Source of the DNA: Thalassospira lohafexi
Lineage (GTDB): Bacteria > Pseudomonadota > Alphaproteobacteria > Rhodospirillales > Thalassospiraceae
Direction of reading: 5' to 3'
Length of the DNA: 64,000 nucleotides
Assembly (NCBI RefSeq): GCF_002844275.1
Contig: NZ_NXGX01000001.1
Location: forward strand, 248,001 to 312,000
The position numbers and the translations under genes were made by a program. The notes under the pieces are model-generated. The model was not told the DNA's origin. It was given only the letters and a program-made list of their open reading frames with translations, and searched no databases. Below are positions 48,736 through 59,859 of this stretch, piece by piece. Numbering within the stretch: the first letter of the stretch is position 1; each line of letters opens with the position of its first letter.

Positions 48736-49583
48736 AACGATTGGGCGGAAGTATCCTCGTTCGAGACGGTATTGCGGTGCAAAGTTTCGGGTTCCGCCGG
48801 CATTTACCTGTTGGAAGCCCAGAGGTTTCGTCCGAGTTTCTGAATCGTTGGGGTATTGATGAAATATGCCTTTTGGATATTTCGGGTAATCGGACGCAAA
48901 GAGGTCCAGATATCGAAATGATCAGGCGTGTCGCAGCAAAGGCATTTGTTCCATTATGCTACGGCGGCGGCGTAACATCTCTTGATCAGGTGCGCCAGAT
49001 TATTGCTGCAGGTGCAGACAAGGTTCTGATCCGGAGCAAATTTATAGAAAGCCTCTTTCACGAGGTTGTTGATAGTTTTGGTGCTCAGGCTCTCGTCGCA
49101 TGTATCGATTACTCTTCAAAAAAGAGTGACATTGCATCCCGGGATGGTTCGATAGTCTCCCGAGACGAGGTCTTGGACTATGCGTTAAGGGCAGAGAAGT
49201 TTGGGGTCGGAGAATTATTGATACAGTCAACCGACAGGGATGGTTTGGCTTGTGGTCTGGATTGCGATTTGATAGCGGAAGTTAGTCGCCGTGTTCAAAT
49301 CCCCGTTATCGCAATGGGCGGGGTCGGGCGTTCTGAGCATATCGCAGAGTGCCTGAATATGACTGAGGCATCAGCTGTTGTTGTTGGGAACATACTCAAT
49401 CACTGTGAACATAGCGTAATGCTGATCAAAAAACAGCTTCAGAGAATGGGGCACGATCTTCGATCTAGTGGCCGGTGTAAGTATGAGTTGGTGCCAATAT
49501 CCACAGAGGACCGACTTCTGAAACGTTCGGAGAGTTATCTGGACGACCTTGGATTCATCAAAGTTGACCGGGAAGTAATATGA
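48726..49583 (+). CDS. HisF-like ammonia-channelling protein (cyclase residue missing)
   Basis: This is a 285-residue TIM barrel, close to HisF (MLLKRLGGSILVRDG, WGIDEICLLDI). In histidine biosynthesis HisF closes the imidazole ring using D11 and D130. Here the D11 position is Leu (L11), while the Asp in ACIDYS matching D130 is kept. Ring closure is therefore unlikely, and the protein probably only takes ammonia from HisH through its barrel to the amidotransferases. About 30 extra C-terminal residues are present compared with HisF. The stop overlaps the next start by four bases. Confidence 0.85.
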   Translation: MLLKRLGGSILVRDGIAVQSFGFRRHLPVGSPEVSSEFLNRWGIDEICLLDISGNRTQRGPDIEMIRRVAAKAFVPLCYGGGVTSLDQVRQIIAAGADKVLIRSKFIESLFHEVVDSFGAQALVACIDYSSKKSDIASRDGSIVSRDEVLDYALRAEKFGVGELLIQSTDRDGLACGLDCDLIAEVSRRVQIPVIAMGGVGRSEHIAECLNMTEASAVVVGNILNHCEHSVMLIKKQLQRMGHDLRSSGRCKYELVPISTEDRLLKRSESYLDDLGFIKVDREVI

Positions 49584-50920
49584 GATACTGCCACCGCTGC
49601 CTATATCCGGAGAACCATCCACTAAATCTTATTATTGATGATGATGGGATTTGCAGTGGTTGTAGGGTGCATGAAGAGAAAGATCTTCTGGACTGGGGAG
49701 CCAGATTTGAAGAATTGAAGCGACTGGTTCAGCCGTTTAAAAGCCGATCAGGAATGAGTTATGATTGCATCGTTCCTGTATCAGGTGCCAGAGACTCTTG
49801 GTTTGTCGTGCATGTTGTAAAACATGTGCTCGGATTGAGGCCTTTGCTTGTTTACTACAACGGGCATTATAATACAGAACTGGCCACCCGAAATTTGGCG
49901 TATATGCGCCAAGCATTTGATTGCGACTTGACCGGCTTGAACGTGTCATCAGAGACAGTGAAAGCCGTGACCAGAGCAAGTATCCAAAAGTTGGGTAGTA
50001 TTTACTGGCATGTGTTGGCGGGGCAGACAGTATGGCCGGTAAGGGCCGCCGTACAATATCGTGTGCCTTTGATTATTTGGGGTGCGCATCAAGGGATTGA
50101 TCAGGTTGGTATGTTCTCTCATCTGCAAAAGGTAGAGATGACGCGCAAATATCGAAAAGATCATGATTTGATGGGGGTCGAAATTTCTGATCTCGCCGCT
50201 GATACGTCTGACCTTTTGAACTACAACACCCGCCCTTTCACATATCCGGATGATGAGGAGCTCGAAGCAATTGGGGTGCGGGGAATATATCTCAATAACT
50301 TCTTGCGTTGGGATACCAAGTCGCAGAATGAGTTGATGATCAAGATATTTGGCTATGAGACCGCGCCCCAGAAAAGGACATTCGATACTTATAGCGACAC
50401 CGACTCATACCACTACTCTGGGCTACACGATCTTATCAAATACCGGAAGTTTGGCTACGGCAAGGTGACTGACCACGCTAGCCGAGAAATCAGATTGCGC
50501 AGGATGACCAGAGAACAGGGGCTGGAATTGGTGCGTCTGCATCAATCAGATGAGGTGCCTGAAGACACATCAATCTTCTGTAATTGGTTGGGGATGCCCG
50601 AAGCTGAACTTTTCGAGCATGTGGATGCGCTTCGAGACCCTAAGGCTTGGGCGTTCGAGGATGGGAAATGGTCTTTGAAAAGCTCAGTACTGGACGCCGA
50701 ATTTGATCAACGTGCCCAGCTTTCACAGCTTGAGAGTTGGACCGATTTTGTCAAGACCGGTTCACGGAAACCAGACAATAACCCGAATAGTTATGTTTTG
50801 ATCGGCAAAGGATATGTCGAAGGTTTCGGGCCAGAGTCTCCTGTGGCAAGTTCTGTACTGCCAGACAGCTGTTTTGGAAGTCATAAGCCAAGCATATCCG
50901 CACTGGAGGACATTCAGTGA
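49580..50920 (+). CDS. N-acetyl sugar amidotransferase, WbpG-like (variant PP-loop)
   Basis: This is a 446-residue PP-loop ATPase. A four-Cys zinc knuckle starts the protein (C4, C7, C25, C28). The ATP-binding loop is SGARDS at 68-73, where SGGKDS or SGGRDS is usual; the Gly at position 70 is Ala. WbpG-type enzymes turn an N-acetyl group on a sugar into an acetamidino group with ammonia from HisH/HisF. The rest (IIWGAHQGIDQVGMFSHLQK) agrees with the WbpG branch. It overlaps the HisF gene and the second amidotransferase by four bases each, so the four genes form one coupled unit. Confidence 0.82.
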   Translation: MRYCHRCLYPENHPLNLIIDDDGICSGCRVHEEKDLLDWGARFEELKRLVQPFKSRSGMSYDCIVPVSGARDSWFVVHVVKHVLGLRPLLVYYNGHYNTELATRNLAYMRQAFDCDLTGLNVSSETVKAVTRASIQKLGSIYWHVLAGQTVWPVRAAVQYRVPLIIWGAHQGIDQVGMFSHLQKVEMTRKYRKDHDLMGVEISDLAADTSDLLNYNTRPFTYPDDEELEAIGVRGIYLNNFLRWDTKSQNELMIKIFGYETAPQKRTFDTYSDTDSYHYSGLHDLIKYRKFGYGKVTDHASREIRLRRMTREQGLELVRLHQSDEVPEDTSIFCNWLGMPEAELFEHVDALRDPKAWAFEDGKWSLKSSVLDAEFDQRAQLSQLESWTDFVKTGSRKPDNNPNSYVLIGKGYVEGFGPESPVASSVLPDSCFGSHKPSISALEDIQ

Positions 50921-52074
50921 AGTATTGCAAAAACTGTGTGGAGCCCGATACGCGTCCGGGACAGGTCTTCACAGAAGATGGTCTCTGCACGCCTTGCGCA
51001 TATTCTCTCTCGTATGACGCTGCGGAGTGGGACCGACGCCGGGCCGAGCTTGCCAAGATCGTTGAGTGGGCAAAGAGTAGACGATCTCCAATGGGATATG
51101 ATTGTATTGTGGGGGTGAGTGGCGGAAAGGATAGCACTCGGCTTGCATACTTTGCGCGTGAGGTTGGAATGAACCCGTTGTTGGTTTCATTCGTCTATCC
51201 GCCAATGCAGCAAACAGATTTGGGTGCATGCAATCTGACTAATCTCATCCACAAAGGGTTTGACGTCATAACGGTTCAGCCCTCACCGGAGGTCTTTCGC
51301 CGGGCGATCAAGCATTCATTCGTCAAACTTGGGAACTGGGTAAATCCTTCGGATTTGGCTCTTTATGCAAGTATTCCACGCACTGCACTGCAAAATAACA
51401 TTCCATTGGCCTGTGCAGGAGAGAACCCATTTGTCACCGTCGGTAGTGGAAGTGGATCGCGTGATGGAGATGCAACAAACGTTGTCTCTATGAACACTCT
51501 GCGCGGTGGTGATATTTCGCCGTATTTGGATGACTATAATACGGAAGAAAAAATGTTCTTGTTCAGGTTTCCTGAAAAAGAACGCATTCTAAAAAATGAT
51601 CTGAAACTAATTTATCTGGGCTACTACATCGAAGATTATGATCAGGAAAACAATGCTCGTTTTGCTGTCGAACGTGGCATGAAAGTGCGCGAAGGGAAAG
51701 ATGCAGATCCTGCGCGGACGGGGTTCCTTCACAACCACACAATGCTTGATGAGGATTTTGTTATCGTCAACCAGTTTGTAAAGTATCTCAAATTAGGCTT
51801 TGGGCAAACGGCTCAGCAGGTTGCACTTGATATCCGTGCGGGACGTCTTACCCGTGATGAGGGCATTGAACTTTGTCGTAAGTTCGACGGCAAGTGTGAC
51901 ATCGATTATATTCGAAGGTTCTGCAAATTCGTTGATATGCCAGAGGAGGAGTTTTGGGACTTGGTTGAAGGTTTTCGAAATAGAGATATCTGGGAGATTC
52001 GCGATAATAATTGGCATTTAAAGGAAAAGTTGGAGACGTCTTGGGAGATGGCTCAGAGACTTGATTCTGCATAG
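50917..52074 (+). CDS. N-acetyl sugar amidotransferase (second copy, canonical PP-loop)
   Basis: This is a 385-residue paralog of the preceding protein, about 60 residues shorter. A four-Cys zinc knuckle (C4, C7, C24, C27) is followed by an intact PP-loop SGGKDS at 68-73. The central region resembles PseA/WbpG-like sugar amidotransferases. It starts with GTG, overlapping the previous stop, with GGAGG seven bases upstream. Having two such enzymes behind a single HisH/HisF suggests two amidination sites or two sugars. It is the last gene of this operon; 268 bases follow before the next gene. Confidence 0.85.
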   Translation: MKYCKNCVEPDTRPGQVFTEDGLCTPCAYSLSYDAAEWDRRRAELAKIVEWAKSRRSPMGYDCIVGVSGGKDSTRLAYFAREVGMNPLLVSFVYPPMQQTDLGACNLTNLIHKGFDVITVQPSPEVFRRAIKHSFVKLGNWVNPSDLALYASIPRTALQNNIPLACAGENPFVTVGSGSGSRDGDATNVVSMNTLRGGDISPYLDDYNTEEKMFLFRFPEKERILKNDLKLIYLGYYIEDYDQENNARFAVERGMKVREGKDADPARTGFLHNHTMLDEDFVIVNQFVKYLKLGFGQTAQQVALDIRAGRLTRDEGIELCRKFDGKCDIDYIRRFCKFVDMPEEEFWDLVEGFRNRDIWEIRDNNWHLKEKLETSWEMAQRLDSA

Positions 52075-52342
52075 CAGGTAGCTTGGAGTTTAACCCAATT
52101 AGAATACGTGTAATTGATCGTTGAAACTTGGTAAACCCAGTCGAAAACAGAGTTACCAGCTAACTTGGTTTAATCTTGGCGATCAAGATGAGGTGCTGTT
52201 TTCCTGATGGGGCGCGCTTTCTTTTAGTACTTTAAGGACATAAATAAGACGAGATCACTGTTGGGTACGAAAGATGTGCCGAAATTACCCCCTATATGGT
52301 TAGGTTTTCGAAACTAGGCGCTGTGAAAATTGAGCCTAACCT

Positions 52343-53992
52343 CTAGTTTGACAGCAAGCTGTTTGACATTGAAGCATGCACATAATCGTTTGCGCGGAGG
52401 TTCTTGTAAGTGTGGTACTGCGTGCTGCTTGATTGTGACCATGCACGCAAGGTTAGGATTTCAGTTCTAATCTGACCTCTGGTCTCGTTCATTAGGCGCA
52501 TTAATCCCGGATAAAGCCCGAACTGTTGCGAGTCATCCTGATGGATGAGGCCTTTCTGCCAATCAGGATACCCGAAATAGAAACCGGAGTAACGTGCTGC
52601 ATACTCCTTAGCTTTCTTTGTATCGACTTCAGTCCACCAAGCTCTCGTTAGTGTTGTCAGGTAACCACTGCGCGAGCCTGGTTCGATAACAAAGCCATGT
52701 TCCCCGTACCAAGCCTTCTCTGCAACTAAAACCGGTGTTCCGTGACAGGTGGCCTCAAGTCCTATTGATCCGCACGCAGTAATGATCCCGGTTGATTTCT
52801 TTATAACAGTCATGCTGTTGATATGGGATGGGCAACTTTTTATGTGAACTAGGTCAAGCGCCTTAACCATTGAACGGACAGACTCGTTTTCCGTTACGCC
52901 ATACCGTTCGTCAAGTGGATGCGCTCGTATCAACCAATTTACGTTTTTCTGTTCGCGGATGACGGCAAAGGTTGCTTCTATCCAGTCGTAAAAGTCTCTG
53001 AATCTTTCCAGGCCAAGACTGTGCGGAAAATCAAACCAGTTCTGCATATAAATCGAGATAAGCGGTTTGTCGCTTGTCCAGTTGCAAGCGCTCAACATTT
53101 CTTCGTACTGCAGATCACTGTTCTCACCAGTATAAGCAAGCGCGGAAGCTATATCTCCCGCTTGCCCGGCAAATCGTTCTGCGAGATATTCGGTTCCATT
53201 TCGGATAAGATTCGTTTTTTGTTGTGTACTGCTGTTATCGAGTTCTGACCGTGTCGGCGGAGCAATGCAGCGCAAAAACGTCTCAACTGAGTTCACTTTC
53301 TGAAAACGTTGTCCACCGAAGTCACCATACAATATATACACTTGTTTATTGAGTTGCAGGCCATGCCATGCGAGAGGCGCCGCAATCTCCCCGATATTAT
53401 GGCTACATATGACAATGTCAGAATCGCTGGATTCAAGCGCTTTACGGGTTGCAATCAATGATTGTAGACAGGTGATCAAAAGCTCTTTGAAGCCATGTCG
53501 TCGATGATCAACGAAGCCGGTTTTTTGCGCTTTGAGCAAAGTATCGTAGAACACGGTTCCGGGGAAATCGAATGGTAATTTCCATTCTACAATATCGTTT
53601 GGAGAGGTCGTCTTTGCGATCAGATCGTTCGCCAGTTCGGTCACGTCTTTCACAGGAGGCATCAACTGCTTGTGATGCTTTTTGTTTGAGATCCCGAATG
53701 CTTTTAACGTACTGGAAATCTCGCGATGTCTAAAATATCCAATGTAACCAACAGATGACGTGAGCTCAATATTTAAGGCGGAAACAAGAAGTGATGTCCT
53801 GTACCAGAAATGTGGGTTTTCCCAAGTGCAATCAATGAATGCAGATATATTCGGTTTTGAGTTCGGTCTCGTCTCGTCAATGAGATCTAGCAGCGCCGAA
53901 TCGAACTGTATTCGATCCTTCATTATTCTTTTACGCTGTAGTTCGGATTGAAATTTTCCAACAGTCTTTTTGAGATTATTTAACAATTTCAT
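52343..53992 (-). CDS. Capsule polysaccharide synthesis-like glycosyltransferase
   Basis: This is a 549-residue cytoplasmic protein. The C-terminal half, with WLIRAHPLDERYG and SIGLEATCHGTPVLVAEKAW, resembles the capsule synthesis (KpsC/KpsS, Capsule_synth) GT-B fold. The N-terminal half is not clear. The start at 53992 (MKLLNN) is chosen; a GTG at 54040 would lie inside the preceding gene. The ribosome site is weak. It follows the GNAT gene on the same strand, so the two are probably co-transcribed. Confidence 0.68.
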   Translation of the reverse strand: MKLLNNLKKTVGKFQSELQRKRIMKDRIQFDSALLDLIDETRPNSKPNISAFIDCTWENPHFWYRTSLLVSALNIELTSSVGYIGYFRHREISSTLKAFGISNKKHHKQLMPPVKDVTELANDLIAKTTSPNDIVEWKLPFDFPGTVFYDTLLKAQKTGFVDHRRHGFKELLITCLQSLIATRKALESSDSDIVICSHNIGEIAAPLAWHGLQLNKQVYILYGDFGGQRFQKVNSVETFLRCIAPPTRSELDNSSTQQKTNLIRNGTEYLAERFAGQAGDIASALAYTGENSDLQYEEMLSACNWTSDKPLISIYMQNWFDFPHSLGLERFRDFYDWIEATFAVIREQKNVNWLIRAHPLDERYGVTENESVRSMVKALDLVHIKSCPSHINSMTVIKKSTGIITACGSIGLEATCHGTPVLVAEKAWYGEHGFVIEPGSRSGYLTTLTRAWWTEVDTKKAKEYAARYSGFYFGYPDWQKGLIHQDDSQQFGLYPGLMRLMNETRGQIRTEILTLRAWSQSSSTQYHTYKNLRANDYVHASMSNSLLSN

Positions 53993-54018
53993 TACTACTA
54001 TTTTCTTACTTAAAGTTT

Positions 54019-54498
54019 TTAAATTACTTTTCGAAACCACTGAATATCGTCTTTTTCGTGGGCTGGTTGAAAGCCGTTCTTGAGCAAAACCTTAATTGAT
54101 CCTGTGTTCCGTGTGTCGGCACCGGCTTCCAGAAGTTTGATGGTTTGCAGTTCTCGCGACATCTCAACCATTTTTTTGACGACGAAGCTAGCAATTCCTT
54201 TACCCCAAAGTGTCTTCTCCCCGATCAGGTATCTTACTTCTGCAGAATCCCGTTCTGGATTGATGTTGCCAAGTTCCACCATGCCAATGTGAGCACAGGC
54301 AAAAAAAATTCCGAACAGTTTTGAACTGGGGTCGTTCAGTTTTCGGGTTAGAAACTCGCGTTGACTGTCCAAGGTGTGCATCTGATTTCTTTGATTTGAA
54401 AACCGGACGACTTCAATGTCATTTAACCAATCTACCCATTTTTGACTGAGTAAACTCATCGTCGCGGGTTTTAGCCGAATCTGGTCGATAGTTTCCAT
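54019..54498 (-). CDS. GNAT family N-acetyltransferase
   Basis: In this 159-residue protein the acetyl-CoA motif is LIGEKTLWGKGIASFVVKKM, and LLKNGFQPA marks the C-terminal helix and loop. In a polysaccharide cluster it could acetylate an amino sugar, in the manner of PseH in pseudaminic acid synthesis, but the match to PseH is not strong. It is divergent from the SpsF-like gene. Confidence 0.82.
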   Translation of the reverse strand: METIDQIRLKPATMSLLSQKWVDWLNDIEVVRFSNQRNQMHTLDSQREFLTRKLNDPSSKLFGIFFACAHIGMVELGNINPERDSAEVRYLIGEKTLWGKGIASFVVKKMVEMSRELQTIKLLEAGADTRNTGSIKVLLKNGFQPAHEKDDIQWFRKVI

Positions 54499-54605
54499 CA
54501 GTTTACCAACATAGTAGATGCTTGCTTAGGGGCTTTTTGGTTAGTAATAATTCAGATCGTTAGATTGCGATGAGTTTGAGTTAAGTTTAGGTCAGTACAC
54601 ATACC

Positions 54606-55346
54606 ATGATTAAAACAGCAGTGACCATACAGGCAAGGATGACGTCAACGCGATTGCCAGGGAAAATTCTGAAACCTGCGATGGGGCGTCCGTTGCTAGA
54701 GTTCATGGTTGAGAGGCTGCGTCGAATAAGTGCTTCCGACGAGATTATCTTGTGTACGACGCATAACGACACAGACGATGTTTTGGTGGAGTATGCAAAA
54801 CAGTGGGGGATCCTTTGTTATAGAGGAAGCGAGAATGACGTCATGTCGCGCGTTCTTGGTGCCGCCGAGCACTACGACGTTGAAACCATCATTGAGACGA
54901 CAAGCGACTGCCCACTGATAGATCCAGAAATCTGCAACCAAGTATATGAAGAATACATCTCAGAAGAGGCGGATTATTGCTCAAACGTTTATAAACGTTG
55001 CTACCCTATCGGAATGGATGTTCAGATTTTCTCAACGAAAATCTTGGCTGATGCCTTCTCTCGTACTAATGATCCAGAAGAACGCGAACATGTTAGTCTG
55101 TTCATCTATCGTCATCCTGAACTCTATGACCTTCGGTGGATTGAAGCGCCAGAGCATCAGTTTGATCCAAAACTGCGATTAACGCTTGATACACCTGAAG
55201 ACTATCAGGTGATCAGTCGTATTTTCGAGAGTTTGTATCCGCATCACCCTGAATTCACACTGGATGATGTACTGAACTATCTGAGCAAAAATCAATGGCT
55301 TCGAGATATCAACAACGACGTTCAACATAAGTGGGTGAAGTATTGA
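54606..55346 (+). CDS. SpsF-like cytidylyltransferase-fold protein
   Basis: This is a 246-residue protein. The N-terminal nucleotide-binding motif is IQARMTSTRLPGKIL, with DCPLIDPEIC in the middle. These match SpsF/CMP-sugar synthetase-like enzymes of spore coat and O-antigen clusters, which probably activate a sugar with CTP or act as a related transferase. It heads a run of genes on one strand (SpsF, oxidoreductase, DegT). The downstream start codon overlaps its stop (TTGA). Confidence 0.8.
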   Translation: MIKTAVTIQARMTSTRLPGKILKPAMGRPLLEFMVERLRRISASDEIILCTTHNDTDDVLVEYAKQWGILCYRGSENDVMSRVLGAAEHYDVETIIETTSDCPLIDPEICNQVYEEYISEEADYCSNVYKRCYPIGMDVQIFSTKILADAFSRTNDPEEREHVSLFIYRHPELYDLRWIEAPEHQFDPKLRLTLDTPEDYQVISRIFESLYPHHPEFTLDDVLNYLSKNQWLRDINNDVQHKWVKY

Positions 55347-56365
55347 TATCTGTCGGAATTGTTGGTTGTGGTGAGATAGCGTTTGGTTACGGTAATCCTA
55401 ACCAACCTGATTTTGGCCCGAGTATAGGATCTTTGGATCATGCCAGCGCAATTCGCGAAGTAGGAGGGTTCGACGTTGTTGCTTGCGTTGATCCATCCTC
55501 CGAGAAATTGGCACGCGCGAAAACAGTTTTTCCAATGGCAGGCCTGTATAGAACATTGCAAGATTTCAGAGATGCCAAGGTTGAAGTAGACATGTTGGTC
55601 ATTTCCAGTCCAACCGAGTATCATGAAGAAGCGCTTGAACTTGCTATTTCACAAGATATCCAGGCAGTTTTCTGTGAGAAACCAATAACTGACGATCCGC
55701 AAGCAAGTACAAGACTTGTTGATAAAGCAACGGCAGAAGGCATGACCATTTCTGTTAATTTTCTGCGGCTTTGGGATGATACTATGGCTGAGCTGCGTTC
55801 TAGGATTATGTCAGGCGAATTTGGAGAACTTCAGGCCGGGACAGGTGTTTTTGTCAAAGACATTACGCACAACGGCCCCCACATGATTGCGCTCCTTTCC
55901 GACCTTCTTGGGCCCGTGGGGATTAATGAAGGGGTCACCTGTGCGTTTGCCCGATTGAATGGCGAAGGAAACCACGGAGCTTGTGCTAGCCTTTCAGTTG
56001 CTGGCGCCAACGTTATTTTGCACAAACTTGACCACGAGCTGTACAATTTCTTTGAGATTGAATTGCATTTTGAAAAGGTGGTGCTGCGCCTAGAGGACGG
56101 CTGCAGGCGAATTGTATTAAGAAAACCCGTTCCTCATCCCGAATATACCAAGCTCCTCTATCCGGAGGATATATCAGTGTTCAACGGCAATCAGAGAATG
56201 GCTCTTGCAAATGCTTGGCGTGAATGGCGGGCATTTTTTGAACATGGAACTCTGATGCGACGTGACATAAATTGGATGCTGAGTCAGGAAATGATTTGCC
56301 ATCAAATTAAAGCGATGATGGTTGAGAAGAATGGTGATGATGCTTTAACCAAAGGAATTTCTTGA
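55343..56365 (+). CDS. Gfo/Idh/MocA family oxidoreductase
   Basis: This 340-residue NAD(P)-dependent sugar dehydrogenase begins ISVGIVGCGEIAFGYG (Rossmann loop) and carries the EKP motif in VFCEKPITDD. A TTG start at 55343, overlapping the previous stop, with GGGTG nearby is preferred to a GTG at 55331. With the SpsF protein before it and the DegT aminotransferase behind it, it could make a keto sugar for amination. The immediate successor starts one base after its stop. Confidence 0.86.
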   Translation: MISVGIVGCGEIAFGYGNPNQPDFGPSIGSLDHASAIREVGGFDVVACVDPSSEKLARAKTVFPMAGLYRTLQDFRDAKVEVDMLVISSPTEYHEEALELAISQDIQAVFCEKPITDDPQASTRLVDKATAEGMTISVNFLRLWDDTMAELRSRIMSGEFGELQAGTGVFVKDITHNGPHMIALLSDLLGPVGINEGVTCAFARLNGEGNHGACASLSVAGANVILHKLDHELYNFFEIELHFEKVVLRLEDGCRRIVLRKPVPHPEYTKLLYPEDISVFNGNQRMALANAWREWRAFFEHGTLMRRDINWMLSQEMICHQIKAMMVEKNGDDALTKGIS

Positions 56366-57673
56366 ATGTCCAAGCTCGCGATTAAAGGCGGAAATCCAGT
56401 ACGAACCAATCTTTTTCCCTCATACAACGTCATCGGTGATGGCGAGATTTCAGCAGTTACCGACGTTATGAAGAGCGGGATTTTGTCGCGTTATCTGGGG
56501 GCTTGGCACAAAGATTTCTTCGGGGGGCCAAAGGTTCAAGAATTTGAAGCCAATTGGTCGAAGCTTTTTGACAGCAAATATTCGATTTCCATGAACTCGG
56601 CGACGAGCGGTTTGTATGCAGCTTGTGCTGCCGCGGGGTTTAGCCCAGGGGATGAGGTGATTGTTTCACCTTATACAATGTCTGCCTCCGCGATGGCCCC
56701 GGTTGTATGTGGTGCGAACCCGGTATTTGCAGATGTTGATCCGGAAACTTTCTGTATATCAGCTGATACAATCGAAGCTCGGCTGACAGATAGAACAAAA
56801 GGCATCATAGTTGTTCATATCTTCGGTGGCCCGGCCAATATGGAACCTATCATGAAGCTTGCCAAGTCTCGTGGTCTTGTTGTGATCGAGGATTGTGCTC
56901 AATCCCCTATGGGTGAATACAAAGGCAAAAAACTTGGTACTTTGGGAGACATCGGAATATTCAGCCTAAATTATCACAAACACATCCATACAGGAGAGGG
57001 GGCCGTTGTCGTTACTCAGGACGACCGCTTTGCTGATCGTTTGATGCTGATCCGGAACCATGCAGAAGCAGTTGTCGACGCCAAGTCAAAAGATCAAAAC
57101 ATAGAATACAACGGAGATTTGGTTGGGTTTAACTATCGTTTAGGCGAAATTGAAGCCGCTATTGGCAATAGCTTGATACAAAAGATCGACGATCTGATAT
57201 GCAGTCGTATTGAGAATGTACAATATCTAGAGAGTAAGATTTCTGGTTCAGATTGCCTTTCCTTCCTCAAGGTGGATTCAGATAACCGCCATTGCTACTA
57301 TGTGCATCCAATTACATATACTTCTGAAGTATCAGGTGTCCACAGAAACACTTTTGTCGCTGCAATACGCGCGGAACTAGCTCCCTGTCGTCTTAGAGAA
57401 GCAGAGGGTGTTTTGTGCAGTGGTGGATATGTTCGGCCCCTCTATATGCAGTCATTTTATCAGAAACGTACGCATCCCGTTTTTAAAAATGCATCTCAAG
57501 TGGCGACTGAAAGCTATCAACCAGGTAGTGCGCCAAACTGCGAGAAAGCGTTTAGAGAGAGCCTAATCATCCACGAACTTATGAGGCCGGGCTTCTCCAA
57601 AGACGATTTGGACGATGTGGTTTTCGCGTTTGAGAAGGTCATAGAAAATATTGACGACCTCTATGGGGATTAA
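56366..57673 (+). CDS. DegT/DnrJ/EryC1/StrS aminotransferase
   Basis: This is a 435-residue PLP enzyme that aminates nucleotide-linked keto sugars, or in some cases dehydrates them. PLP-Lys is K205 in SLNYHKHIHTGEGA, with Asp176 in IEDCAQ. It is longer than most perosamine-type enzymes. It is packed directly against the oxidoreductase, which is the likely source of its keto substrate; the Gmd product is an alternative. The following gene starts 7 bases after its stop. Confidence 0.9.
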   Translation: MSKLAIKGGNPVRTNLFPSYNVIGDGEISAVTDVMKSGILSRYLGAWHKDFFGGPKVQEFEANWSKLFDSKYSISMNSATSGLYAACAAAGFSPGDEVIVSPYTMSASAMAPVVCGANPVFADVDPETFCISADTIEARLTDRTKGIIVVHIFGGPANMEPIMKLAKSRGLVVIEDCAQSPMGEYKGKKLGTLGDIGIFSLNYHKHIHTGEGAVVVTQDDRFADRLMLIRNHAEAVVDAKSKDQNIEYNGDLVGFNYRLGEIEAAIGNSLIQKIDDLICSRIENVQYLESKISGSDCLSFLKVDSDNRHCYYVHPITYTSEVSGVHRNTFVAAIRAELAPCRLREAEGVLCSGGYVRPLYMQSFYQKRTHPVFKNASQVATESYQPGSAPNCEKAFRESLIIHELMRPGFSKDDLDDVVFAFEKVIENIDDLYGD

Positions 57674-57680
57674 AAATCCG

Positions 57681-59779
<2,099 letters not shown>

Positions 59780-59859
59780 CAAACTCGAACCATCATGGTC
59801 GCTTTTGGGCGGAAATACGCTGTCATTGTTGGGGTTTCGAATAAACGCAGGGCAATAAC

